A stretch of 64,000 nucleotides of DNA from Trinickia symbiotica (lineage in GTDB: Bacteria > Pseudomonadota > Gammaproteobacteria > Burkholderiales > Burkholderiaceae). The notes below the pieces were generated by a model. The model saw nothing but the letters and a program-made list of their open reading frames with translations. It had not been told where the DNA came from and searched no databases. A program made the translations under genes and the position numbers. Positions within the stretch are counted from its first letter, which is position 1; each line of letters begins with the position of its first letter. The stretch covers positions 62,001 to 126,000 of the forward strand of contig NZ_PTIR01000002.1 in NCBI RefSeq assembly GCF_002934455.1, given 5' to 3'. Positions 35,550 through 43,635 of this stretch are shown in pieces.

Positions 35550-36584
35550 TCAGGCTCCTTCGTGCAAAGCCGCTTCCGTCAGCTTCGAGCTGGACAAGCG
35601 GTTGGTCACGAAACGACGCGATCTGCCGAAACGTGCCGCTTCGACATATTCGTAGCACTGCGGGTCTTTCAGTATGCCGTCCTGATGAATGCCGGCCGCG
35701 GTCGAGAACACATGTTCGCCGATGACGGGCTTGTTCGACGGGATTGGCTTATCCGCATAGCGGAACACTTGCTCGCAAGCCGCGACGAGCGCGTGAGCGT
35801 CGAGCTTGACCTCGGCGCCATACTGCTCGCCTTTGTAGAGCAGGCACGCGTAGATCTCTTCGAGCGCGCAATTGCCCGCGCGCTCGCCGATGCCGCCGAG
35901 CGTCGCGTGCACGACGTCGGCGCCCGCGCGCACGCCGAAGAGCGTGTTGGCGGTGGCAAGCCCGAGATCGTTATGGAAGTGAACGCCCCAGCTGACACTC
36001 TCGCCGAATTCCGCGACGAGCCCGCGCATGGCCGTTTCCACCTCGGCGGGCGTGCAGTAGCCGACCGTATCGGCGTAAGTGATCATCGATGCGCCCGCCT
36101 CGAGCGCGACAGCGACCTGCCGCTTCAGAAAAGCCGGATCGGCCCGCGAGGCATCTTCGAAGATGACCGCCGGCGCGAGTTCGCCGCGGGACTTCACACG
36201 CTCGATTGCCGCGATCAGCTCGATATGCGCGGCGGCTTCGTCGATGCGCCGCTTGCGCAGCAGATGGATCTCCGAGCCGACCCCGAGCAATTGCACGATG
36301 CCACCGCTCGCCCGCAGACTGTCCGCGGCGCGCTCGACGTCGCCCGGGGCAAGACGCGCAAAAGCCACGGGTTCCGAGCGAGTGTGCCGGCGCAGATGCA
36401 CGGCCGCCCGCTCGACGAACGCGTACTCCGCCTCGGAGGAAGCGGGGTACCCGAGCTCGATATAGTCGGGCTCGATGGAAGCCACGGCTTCGAACACACG
36501 CCATTTGTCCGCGTGGTCGAGCAGAAAGCCGATGCCCTGCTCGCCGTCGCGCAACGTCGTATCGAACGTCTTGATCGTCTTCAT
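35550..36584 (-). CDS. Isopropylmalate/homocitrate-synthase-like acyltransferase, catalytic domain only
   Basis: This 344-residue DRE-TIM metallolyase has TTLRDGEQ (9-16, with the catalytic Arg12 and metal Asp13) and HFHNDLGLATAN with metal ligands His202 and His204. GGIGERAGNCALEEI and TAAGIHQDGILKD are further family blocks. These enzymes condense acetyl-CoA (or another acyl-CoA) with a 2-keto acid. The protein stops after the catalytic/subdomain region and lacks the C-terminal leucine-sensing domain of LeuA. It is thus either a homocitrate-synthase-like or a specialised enzyme, such as those in natural product pathways. GGAGAAAACG precedes ATG 36584. Neighbours are a TauD-like oxygenase upstream and an exporter downstream. 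Confidence 0.88.
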   Translation of the reverse strand: MKTIKTFDTTLRDGEQGIGFLLDHADKWRVFEAVASIEPDYIELGYPASSEAEYAFVERAAVHLRRHTRSEPVAFARLAPGDVERAADSLRASGGIVQLLGVGSEIHLLRKRRIDEAAAHIELIAAIERVKSRGELAPAVIFEDASRADPAFLKRQVAVALEAGASMITYADTVGYCTPAEVETAMRGLVAEFGESVSWGVHFHNDLGLATANTLFGVRAGADVVHATLGGIGERAGNCALEEIYACLLYKGEQYGAEVKLDAHALVAACEQVFRYADKPIPSNKPVIGEHVFSTAAGIHQDGILKDPQCYEYVEAARFGRSRRFVTNRLSSSKLTEAALHEGA

Positions 36585-36699
36585 CGTTTTCTCCGATGAG
36601 GTCCATGACGGAAAACGCGCCGGGCGCCCACAACAATCGCGCCTCGCGAACGTTCGTGAGCACCGCGCAATCGTTTGCGCCCTTGCGCGCATTCAAGCG

Positions 36700-37782
36700 C
36701 TAGGCGGCAAGGCCGAGCTCGCCCGAGAGACGCTGCTGATACGGGCCGACCTTCTCGGGAAATTTCCAGCCGATGTATCCGCCTCGCACGGTACCCGGCT
36801 CTGTCGAACCGTTGTAGGCATCGACGAACGTGGCCGGCAGCGGCCGACTATTGCGCGTCGCGAACCACAGGCGGTACAGATGGCGCTTGCGATCCGCTTC
36901 CTCGTGATCGTGAAACTCCGTGCGCGAGTGGTAAATCACGTGGTTCGACAGCAATTGCAGGTCGCCAGCCTCGAGAGTCATCGGCAGCGTCAGCTCCGGG
37001 TCGCCCGCGATCGTCTCGATCAGCTCGATGGCTTCGCGCTGCGCGTCGGTGAGCCGAGGCGCGTTCGGCAGCTCGGAAGCCGCATAGATCCGCTTCGCGT
37101 AGAACTGGCTCGTGAAATGCCCTTCGCGGAAGCCATAGATGGGCGAGAGGTAGTACGGCACCGCTTCGCTCTTGGCGAGCTTGATAAATGGGAACGGCCG
37201 ATAAAGGACTTGCAGCAAGTCGGGCCTGCGGCGCGCGATTTCGTTGTGCACGGCGAGCGAGCTCGTCACGAGACTCAGTCCGCCCGCCTTCGCGCCGCGG
37301 CGGCAGAGCAAGCCGACGACGTCGCACGGATCGACGTGATAGCGGATCGCATCCTTCGAACTGTTGCCACGCAACGTGACCGCGCTGTCATACCCCTTAT
37401 CGCGCACATCGACGATCATCTCGACGTCGTCGTTCTGTGGCAGTGCAACCCCGAGATACATTCCCACGCCCCAGGCGATCAGGCGCGCTTGCTCGGGCGA
37501 CTTGTTCGCGACGGGCAACCCGCGAATCAGGAGAAAACCGTAGCCGCGCTCGAGCTTCTCGAGGAGCGTGGCGAGCTTCGGGCCGAGCGTGGGCAGCGGA
37601 AAATCGCTTTGCGCGGCCTCGAGAAGGGCGATACGTCGATCGGCGAAATGCTGAAACGCCGCTTCGACTTCGTTGGCTTCAGCATCGGTGAGCCGATATT
37701 GCCAATCGTCGCGCCCGACGAGCTCGGTTCCTTTCCAAGCCGAGGGCGATTTCAGTTCACAAGGGAGATTCGATGCGTGCAT
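36700..37782 (-). CDS. TauD/TfdA-like Fe(II)/2-oxoglutarate dioxygenase
   Basis: This 360-residue protein has the facial-triad signature YHVDPCD with His149 and Asp151. The distal His285 (IYHSR) and an Arg for 2-oxoglutarate binding (HLYRLWFAT, Arg304) follow. FLLIRGLPV and the GDLQLLSNHVIYHSR segment match the TauD/TfdA fold. It should hydroxylate, desaturate or otherwise oxidise a small substrate using O2 and 2-oxoglutarate. GGAACCC lies before the ATG. It is the first gene of a unit with a LeuA-like condensing enzyme (115 nt downstream) and an MFS exporter. Substrate unknown. Confidence 0.88.
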   Translation of the reverse strand: MHASNLPCELKSPSAWKGTELVGRDDWQYRLTDAEANEVEAAFQHFADRRIALLEAAQSDFPLPTLGPKLATLLEKLERGYGFLLIRGLPVANKSPEQARLIAWGVGMYLGVALPQNDDVEMIVDVRDKGYDSAVTLRGNSSKDAIRYHVDPCDVVGLLCRRGAKAGGLSLVTSSLAVHNEIARRRPDLLQVLYRPFPFIKLAKSEAVPYYLSPIYGFREGHFTSQFYAKRIYAASELPNAPRLTDAQREAIELIETIAGDPELTLPMTLEAGDLQLLSNHVIYHSRTEFHDHEEADRKRHLYRLWFATRNSRPLPATFVDAYNGSTEPGTVRGGYIGWKFPEKVGPYQQRLSGELGLAA

Positions 37783-37897
37783 GGGTTCCTCCGTGACGTG
37801 ACGGTTCAGAGATGCGATCGATGACGCGGGAACAGCGCGAGCGCCGCCAGCCGACGGCCGGCGACCGGCGGCACTCGCATGGAAACCGAATGAAGGA

Positions 37898-39568
37898 CTA
37901 CTTCGCTAAAAGCGGCTGCCTCGTTGCAGCCTTGGGCGTGGCCATCCTCGTGGCCGGAGAAACGCCGCGCGACTGAACTCGGCCGCCGGACATCGCCGAG
38001 CCCTGCTCAATGCGGAACGAGCCGACCGCCACGGTCAACCCTCGAGCCTGCTGCTCGAGCGCTTGTGCCGCGCCGGCGGCCTCTTCGACGAGCGCGGCAT
38101 TGTGCTGCGTCACTTCGTCGAGCTGCGCGACCGCGCGGCCGATCTGCTCGACGCCCGTGCTTTGCTGATTCGAAGCAGTCGAGATCTCGCTCATGATCGA
38201 GACCACGCGCGCATTCGAGCGTTCGACATCGTGCATCAGTTCGCCGGCGCGATCGACTAGCCGCGTGCCCGACACGATCTTTTCGACCGAGCCCTGGATC
38301 AGGTCGCGAATTTCCTTCGCTGCCGTCGCGCTGCGCTGCGCGAGCGAGCGCACCTCACCCGCGACGACCGCGAAGCCGCGGCCGAGCTCACCCGCGCGCG
38401 CCGCTTCGACCGCGGCATTGAGCGCCAGGATATTCGTCTGGAACGCGATGCCCTCGATGACCGTGATGATGTCGACCATCTGCTGCGATTCGCTCGAGAT
38501 CTCCTGCATGGTCTGCACCGCCTGGGCGACCACGTTGCCCCCTTCCTTCGTGACATCCGAGGCGGCCACGGCCAGTTGCATCGCCTGCTGCGCATTGTCG
38601 GCGTTCTGTTTCACCGCTGCCGAGAACTGCTCCATGCTCGCCGCCGTCTGCTCGAGCGAGGCCGCCTGCTGCTCGGTGCGGGAGGACAGATCGGCGTTGC
38701 CGCTTGCGATCTGCTCCGTCGCCACCGAAATGCTGTCCGCCGATTCCTTGATGCGAACGACCATGTCGCGCAGCGCATCGCGCATCTGTCCCATTGCGGC
38801 GAGCACGCTTCGCGAATCGCCTTCGGCCGTCTCCAGGCGCACGCTGAGATCGCCTTGCGCAATGGTTGCGACGACGTGGCGGGCGTAGGCGGGCTCTCCG
38901 CCTAGTTGGGCGTAGAGCCTGCGGCGAATCCATATGCCGCAGGCGATCGCGAAACCAATGCCGATGAAGGCCACGACCGACAACACCTGGATCAGCGTCG
39001 ACGCCTCGGCGCGCGCCTCCTCGTATTCATTCTTGGCGCCATCGAGCTGTAGCACCTTGAGCGCGCGCAAAGCCAGCTTCGTTTTGAGCACGAGCGGCGG
39101 GAGCGTGACATGCGCGAGATCGGCCGCCTTCGCCGCATCGCCTGCTTTCAGCGCGGTCACGATCGGGCGTATCCCTTGCGCCACCATCGTGTCATATGCG
39201 CTGCGGAACGTTTGCGCGACCTCCCGCTCGTGGGCGTCCGCGGTGGTCTTCTGGTAGCTCTCCCAATACGGCTCGAACTCGGTCAGATCAGTGTCGATGA
39301 GCTTGACGCCCTCGCCTACGCGCGAGTGATCGGTATCGATCGAAACGTTCGTTGCGACGGCTGCCGCCTCGAAAAGGCGATATTCGAGCTTCGAGAGACT
39401 TTGCAGCGCCATCGTGTCGTTTTCGTACACCGACCGCAGCCGCTCATTGGCGAGGCGCATGCCGACGAATGCGATGACCGCGATCACCAATGCGACCCCG
39501 CACGCGACGCCAATTGCGGCCGTCAATTGTGCTCTCATCGAGAGCCCTCGATTCATTTCCTGCTTCAT
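37898..39568 (-). CDS. Methyl-accepting chemotaxis protein, Tar-like four-helix-bundle sensor
   Basis: This 556-residue chemoreceptor has a transmembrane helix at about 13-37. A periplasmic, mostly helical four-helix-bundle (TarH/4HB_MCP) domain spans about 40-190. A second helix lies at 193-215, then a HAMP segment with LGGEPAYARHVVATIAQGDL. The signalling domain contains the invariant hairpin ([14 protein letters not shown]) and methylation regions with repeated E/Q. It has a 40-residue variable tail without a CheR-binding pentapeptide. It differs from the receptor at 6850-8385 in the sensor domain (4HB versus Cache). Ligand unknown. The gene is solitary. Confidence 0.93.
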   Translation of the reverse strand: MKQEMNRGLSMRAQLTAAIGVACGVALVIAVIAFVGMRLANERLRSVYENDTMALQSLSKLEYRLFEAAAVATNVSIDTDHSRVGEGVKLIDTDLTEFEPYWESYQKTTADAHEREVAQTFRSAYDTMVAQGIRPIVTALKAGDAAKAADLAHVTLPPLVLKTKLALRALKVLQLDGAKNEYEEARAEASTLIQVLSVVAFIGIGFAIACGIWIRRRLYAQLGGEPAYARHVVATIAQGDLSVRLETAEGDSRSVLAAMGQMRDALRDMVVRIKESADSISVATEQIASGNADLSSRTEQQAASLEQTAASMEQFSAAVKQNADNAQQAMQLAVAASDVTKEGGNVVAQAVQTMQEISSESQQMVDIITVIEGIAFQTNILALNAAVEAARAGELGRGFAVVAGEVRSLAQRSATAAKEIRDLIQGSVEKIVSGTRLVDRAGELMHDVERSNARVVSIMSEISTASNQQSTGVEQIGRAVAQLDEVTQHNAALVEEAAGAAQALEQQARGLTVAVGSFRIEQGSAMSGGRVQSRGVSPATRMATPKAATRQPLLAK

Positions 39569-39967
39569 CGTTATCCACCTATTGTGCTGCCCGATCGACC
39601 CTACCGAGCTTCTTAATGGATATCGGTAACTTCCCTTAATAACTTGAGTTCGGCTACCTACATATCCATGTAGTAGTGGACAGACTCGCCTGCCTGGAAA
39701 ATCGTAACAAAGCTCTCGCGCCCGCCTGATGGGGTGAACCAGCGTTTGACAGGCCGCGGGGTGGCCTCGAAAACGACCGCGCCGGGCGCACTAAAGTGCG
39801 CGCGGCTTTTGCCGTTTACATGCTGGCCCAGGCGCAAAGTCGAATTGCGCATTCCGTTATACGCTCTTTCGATTACTTCTTTGATTTTTGTCAAACATCG
39901 TTCGCTTCCTGGCTCCAATTTCCAATATTTCCTTGCCTTACGGCTGATTGTGATGCAGGCCTGATCC
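39569..39967. other. 399-nt intergenic region upstream of the LuxR solo, with an inverted repeat
   Basis: No supported gene. An inverted repeat CTACATATCCATGTAG (39658-39673; 6-bp arms, 4-nt spacer) is present, and the region 39840-39930 is AT-rich. An antisense frame here ends in this repeat but would overlap the luxR start. The AT-rich stretch probably holds the luxR promoter. The repeat resembles a dyad for a dimeric regulator but does not match a canonical lux box (CTG-N10-CAG). Confidence 0.5.
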
Positions 39968-40696
39968 ATGAATGTCGATACCTTGAGCGCCGCGTGCCTG
40001 ACGGCGTTCGAAGCATGCGAAGACGAGGCCGATGCAAAAACGCGGCTCACCGAAATCTGCCGGTTGCTGAATGTGGACGGCTTTATGTACTGGACCGGAG
40101 CGGCTGAGGATAAAGCGAAGGCGAGTGCGTTCACGATTTCGAGCTACGACGAGACCTGGCGCAAGGTGTACGTCGAAAACGATTTCAGGGCCATCGACCC
40201 GGCTGTCGCTCATGCAATCACCGGCATCGCGCCGCTCCTATGGGACGATGCGCTCTATGCCGGCGAGGGCCCGCAGGCGTTGCGCGCCGCGGCTCGTCGC
40301 CACGGGATGGACTGCGGCGTAACGATTCCTATTCATGCGCCGGACGGCGGGCTCGGCAGCTTCAGCGCATTCGTCGACTCGCGTCGCGTGCCGGTCCCCG
40401 CCGCGCGCCAGCACCTCCTCTCCGCGCTGCCGCATCTGTGCCTGCTTTCGGTACAGTTGCACCACTTCGTGACGCGCTCGGTGAAAGCGCGGGCGGCGCC
40501 GACGGTCCACCTGACCAAGCGCGAACGCGAGTGCCTCCGCTGGATCGCAGCCGGAAAGAGCACATGGGAGATCGGCTGCATTCTGAACATCTCCGAGCAC
40601 GGCGTGACGCATCACATCCGAAACGTCATGCGCAAGTTCGATTGCACGAGCCGTCACGTCGCCGCCGCTCGTGCGCTCGCGCAAAAGCTGATCTGA
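39968..40696 (+). CDS. LuxR-type regulator with autoinducer-binding domain (LuxR solo)
   Basis: This 242-residue protein has an N-terminal autoinducer-binding-like domain. It carries a pattern of Trp/Tyr/Asp (SSYDETWRKVYVENDFRAIDPAV, PLLWDDALY) resembling the acyl-homoserine-lactone pocket of LuxR/TraR/QscR. The C-terminal HTH is LTKRERECLRWIAAGKSTWE followed by IGCILNISEHGVTHHIRNVM, with conserved Glu and Gly. No luxI-type synthase is in the window, so it is a solo that may listen to signals made elsewhere. It is transcribed alone and convergent with the cbbY-like gene. Confidence 0.88.
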   Translation: MNVDTLSAACLTAFEACEDEADAKTRLTEICRLLNVDGFMYWTGAAEDKAKASAFTISSYDETWRKVYVENDFRAIDPAVAHAITGIAPLLWDDALYAGEGPQALRAAARRHGMDCGVTIPIHAPDGGLGSFSAFVDSRRVPVPAARQHLLSALPHLCLLSVQLHHFVTRSVKARAAPTVHLTKRERECLRWIAAGKSTWEIGCILNISEHGVTHHIRNVMRKFDCTSRHVAAARALAQKLI

Positions 40697-40745
40697 GCCG
40701 CCGGCCAACGGCCATCGCAGCCGGCAGTGCGGGGCGGTTTTCGCA

Positions 40746-41522
40746 TCACCGGACGTGGGCGTGGACGCGGGCGTGTGCGGCATCGGAATGCCAACGCCGC
40801 AATGTCGGCAAATCGATCCACCGGCAGTCGTGTCCGCGAACCACATCGAGGGGCATCTCCGGATCGCCCAGGTGCGCGAGAATCGCGAGCGCTTCATCGA
40901 AACGGTGATGGCGGGTATAGGCCGTGGGCGTTACGATCGTCGGCACGCCAGCGGCCGTGGCGGCATGCAAGCCGTTTTCCGAATCTTCGAACGCGACGCA
41001 GCGTGAGCCCTCGATATTCAATTCATTGAGGACTGCCAAGTAAACGTCGGGCGCGGGCTTCTTGACCGGCGTGGTCGACGCGTCGCCGATCGCTGCAAAG
41101 CGCTTGCGCCAATCGCCGCCGAACGGTGCGCTCAGCAATACATCGAGGTTCGCCGGCGTCGTGGTCGTCGCGATTGCGACCGGCACCCCGGCTTGGTTCG
41201 CCTCTTCGATGAGGCGCTGGACGCCAGGGCGCAACGGCAATGTACCCCCCCGCACGCGTTGCGCGTAGTGCCGTGTCTTGATCGCGTGAAGCGCTTCCAC
41301 CGTTTCACACGCCTTGGGGCCGCTCGCTTCCTCAGGCTCGATGCAGCGCCAATAGTGCGAAATACGTTCCTTGCCACCGGCTACATCCAGCAGTCGGGTG
41401 TAGAGCGTTTCATCCCAATGCCAATCGAGCCCCACCTCGGCAAACGCGGCGTTGAAGGCTTCGCGGTGCGCAGCCTCGGTATCCGCGAGCGTGCCGTCGA
41501 CATCGAAAATCAGGGCTTCCAT
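40746..41522 (-). CDS. cbbY: HAD-superfamily phosphatase, CbbY-like
   Basis: This 258-residue protein begins [24 protein letters not shown], the HAD motif I with both catalytic Asp. A CbbY-like cap domain, motif II (IATTTTPAN), motif III Lys (KKPAPDVYL) and motif IV (AFEDSENGL) follow. CbbY hydrolyses xylulose-1,5-bisphosphate, an inhibitor of Rubisco, in Cupriavidus. Size and cap sequence match CbbY, although the wider subgroup includes beta-phosphoglucomutases and other sugar phosphatases. No Rubisco genes are visible here. Symbol given by resemblance. Confidence 0.75.
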   Translation of the reverse strand: MEALIFDVDGTLADTEAAHREAFNAAFAEVGLDWHWDETLYTRLLDVAGGKERISHYWRCIEPEEASGPKACETVEALHAIKTRHYAQRVRGGTLPLRPGVQRLIEEANQAGVPVAIATTTTPANLDVLLSAPFGGDWRKRFAAIGDASTTPVKKPAPDVYLAVLNELNIEGSRCVAFEDSENGLHAATAAGVPTIVTPTAYTRHHRFDEALAILAHLGDPEMPLDVVRGHDCRWIDLPTLRRWHSDAAHARVHAHVR

Positions 41523-41704
41523 GCGCTCCTTCCCTCCTCAGGCTCGGCGAAGCGCAACCCCAGCCACGCGCGCATGGCCGGATGGCCACGCTTTGCTCGC
41601 TGCTCTCGCTCCGCTTCAAAGTCACCAGGATAGGCAGGCGCAGACCGATCGTGAATTCACGAATTCTTTGGTTCTGCTTAAGAAACGCTGAATGAGCGCG
41701 ATCG

Positions 41705-42517
41705 CTATCGCGACGAGTCGGACGACGACTCCGACCACGATTCGGGACGGCCGCCCAGCTCGCTGCAGACATCGACGGCGATCGATCGCAGCTTTTCTTC
41801 TGAAATCGCGCCTGAGAGGGCATAGCCGAAATGGTCGCTGACCCAATAGAACGTTCGCCGGTCGCCGTCGCGCAAGAGGCGGAACGCCGTTTCATCGGTC
41901 GGGATCGCGGCGACGTAAAGCGTCAGTCGCGCCCCTTGCCGGCTCTCGTACATGAATTGCGCGGCAGGCCCGCTGTCGCCCGGCAGCAATCGTCCGCCGA
42001 CGAGCGTGTAGCCGTACTCTTGCAACGACGGAATCGACAGCGACCGACCGAGCCGTTTGGAGAGCCAGCTCGCGAGATGCGCCTCGTCCTGCGCGCCGAC
42101 TTCGACGGGATGCCGAACTTCGGGCGCATACACGGCGTAGGCGATGTCGGCGCGACGCGCGAACGTGGGGGGCTCGTGCGCGCTGCGGAGCGCGCGCGGC
42201 ACTAGATTGCCGGCTATTGTGCCGACCGCGACGCCGACGAAGAGCCAGCCGGCAGCCACGGCCATGCGATGCATCCGCGAATGAGGTCGACGCAAAACCA
42301 CCACCGAGGGGGCCTCGTTTCCGACGTCGCCGAACAAAGCCTTCAGCGCCGCCTTCTGGGCCCGCCAGTCCCCAACGCGGGCCATCGACTCGGGATCGCG
42401 TTCCAGCTCGGCGCCGACGGCGGCATGCGCCGCATCGGGCAGCTCGCCGTCGACGTATGCGGACAGCGTCTGCAAGTCGAGGCGCTCCGAAGAGCCGGAA
42501 TCGCGATAGTCGTTCAT
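41705..42517 (-). CDS. Membrane-anchored anti-sigma factor
   Basis: This 270-residue protein begins MNDYRDSGSSERLDLQTLSAYVDGELPDA with an anti-sigma N-terminal (asd-type) helical domain (L-AYVDGEL). A single transmembrane helix lies at about 85-105 (MAVAAGWLFVGVAVGTIAGN), then a periplasmic domain of about 160 residues. It overlaps the ECF sigma gene by one nucleotide (TGATG), which strongly supports a sigma/anti-sigma pair. It should hold the sigma factor at the membrane until an envelope signal triggers release. The periplasmic part (EYGYTLVGGRLLPGDSGPAA) resembles RsiW/ChrR-linked transmembrane anti-sigmas. Confidence 0.85.
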   Translation of the reverse strand: MNDYRDSGSSERLDLQTLSAYVDGELPDAAHAAVGAELERDPESMARVGDWRAQKAALKALFGDVGNEAPSVVVLRRPHSRMHRMAVAAGWLFVGVAVGTIAGNLVPRALRSAHEPPTFARRADIAYAVYAPEVRHPVEVGAQDEAHLASWLSKRLGRSLSIPSLQEYGYTLVGGRLLPGDSGPAAQFMYESRQGARLTLYVAAIPTDETAFRLLRDGDRRTFYWVSDHFGYALSGAISEEKLRSIAVDVCSELGGRPESWSESSSDSSR

Positions 42518-43083
42518 CACTTGTCTCTCACTACTTTGAGCGCGGCCGGCTTAGGCGGGGCCGCCTTAGGCGCGGCCGGCTTAGGCGGGGCCGCCTTAGC
42601 CGCAGCCGGCTCTCCCGCGAGCAATGTCCGCATGTGCTCGCGTGCACGCGAAAGCCGCGACATCACTGTACCGATCGGCACGCCGAGCACCGTCGCCGCT
42701 TCTTGATAGGTCAACTCCTCCACGCCTACCAGCAAGAGCACTTCCCGTTGCTCGACCGGCAGGTGATAAAGCGCATGCTGGACGTCGCGCAATACGAGAC
42801 CGTCAACTTCGGTGCGCGGCGCTTCGAGACTTCGCCACGGCGCTGTTTCATCGTCGACGGCGATTTCACGCCGTGCCCGTAATTGATCGATATAAATGTT
42901 CCTCAGAATCGTATAGAGCCACGCGCGCAAGTTGCTGCCGGCACGGAACGCCCGATGACGCGCGAGCGCCCGCTCCGCCGTATCCTGCACGAGATCGTCG
43001 GCCCATGCGGGGTCTCCCGTCAGCGCACGCGCATAGCGGCGCAGTCGCGGTAGCCCCAAAACCACGTCGTTTTCGAAACTCAC
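42517..43083 (-). CDS. ECF RNA polymerase sigma factor
   Basis: This protein of about 188 residues has sigma region 2 (FENDVVLGLPRLRRYARAL, DDLVQDTAERAL, LRAWLYTILRNIYID) and region 4 (HLPVEQREVLLLVGVEELTY, VPIGTVMSRLSRAREHM). It initiates transcription of envelope or stress genes. The C-terminal tail contains two tandem copies of a Pro/Ala/Lys decapeptide encoded by a 30-bp DNA repeat. The start is uncertain: GTG 43083 or a TTG at 43116 that would overlap the upstream lipoprotein stop. Downstream is its anti-sigma gene (1-nt overlap). Confidence 0.88.
   Translation of the reverse strand: MSFENDVVLGLPRLRRYARALTGDPAWADDLVQDTAERALARHRAFRAGSNLRAWLYTILRNIYIDQLRARREIAVDDETAPWRSLEAPRTEVDGLVLRDVQHALYHLPVEQREVLLLVGVEELTYQEAATVLGVPIGTVMSRLSRAREHMRTLLAGEPAAAKAAPPKPAAPKAAPPKPAALKVVRDK
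42540..42599 (-). repeat. Two tandem 30-bp repeats in the ECF sigma 3' end
   Basis: Two exact tandem copies of a 30-bp GC-rich unit (42540-42569 and 42570-42599), followed by a degenerate partial third copy, encode two repeats of a Pro-Ala-Lys decapeptide (PKPAAPKAAP-type). Copy number could vary between strains. The tail lies outside the sigma domains and may be a disordered linker. Confidence 0.85.
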
Positions 43084-43112
43084 TCCGTCGTTGCCCGCAA
43101 TGGCGAGTGATT

Positions 43113-43259
43113 TCAATAACCGCCGCTGCTGTTCGAGCCGCCGTTGTTGCCTTGTTGCGGCGGATTGCCGTCCGTCGACGAGCATCCCGTTGCGGACAAC
43201 GTCGACACGGCCAACATCAGCGCGACAAAAACGGCGGATAGTATCCGGTGCGACTTCAT
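43113..43259 (-). CDS. Small lipoprotein upstream of the ECF sigma gene
   Basis: This 48-residue protein begins MKSHRILSAVFVALMLAVST with lipobox LSATGC (Cys26), so it is probably processed by Lgt/LspA and anchored in a membrane. The mature part is 23 residues: short, Gly/Asn/Ser-rich (SSTDGNPPQQGNNGG). AGGAG lies 6 nt before the ATG. It is the first gene of the lipoprotein/sigma/anti-sigma unit, whose candidate ECF promoter lies upstream at 43389-43414. Its function may be to sense or buffer envelope stress, but that is inference. Confidence 0.7.
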   Translation of the reverse strand: MKSHRILSAVFVALMLAVSTLSATGCSSTDGNPPQQGNNGGSNSSGGY

Positions 43260-43388
43260 TTGCATCTCCTTGCCGACCAACGATTGCGATTCGCGCGCGG
43301 AATCGGCCGGCGGTTGAAGGTTCAAGGTCGAAGGAAGATCGATGCTTCAAGGGTTGAACGCTACTTCGCAATGGTCTCCTCACGACTT

Positions 43389-43414
43389 AACGGAGCAACG
43401 CCGCCGTTTATTCC
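43389..43414 (-). promoter_or_regulatory. Candidate ECF-type promoter for the lipoprotein-sigma-anti-sigma unit
   Basis: On the minus strand GGAAT (43410-43414) and CGTT (43389-43392) are separated by 17 bp, matching the -35 GGAA(C/T) plus -10 CGTT pattern of many ECF-sigma promoters. It lies about 130 nt upstream of the lipoprotein gene. ECF sigma factors usually transcribe their own operon from such a promoter. Confidence 0.5.
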
Positions 43415-43635
43415 TTCGTCGGAGCGGATTCTTTGATCATTCTTAGTCGGCACGAAATAAAAACGAGCCTAGGTGAAACCCTGAAATCGCTATTCGAGAA
43501 GCGCCGAATGCACTAATGCGGGTTTTGGCGCCGCTCTCGGTGCCGGACCCCTGTGCTATGCTGCGAACACCTCGCCGGCGTCAGCGCGCCGCAAGGTTCG
43601 CATCAAGCGGACGAGCGAACCGCACTCTCAATACT

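Noticed and set aside
39658-39969. Antisense ORF ending at the CTACATATCCATGTAG repeat upstream of the LuxR solo
   Set aside because: No ribosome-binding site; its only sensible start overlaps the luxR start codon; composition is not protein-like.
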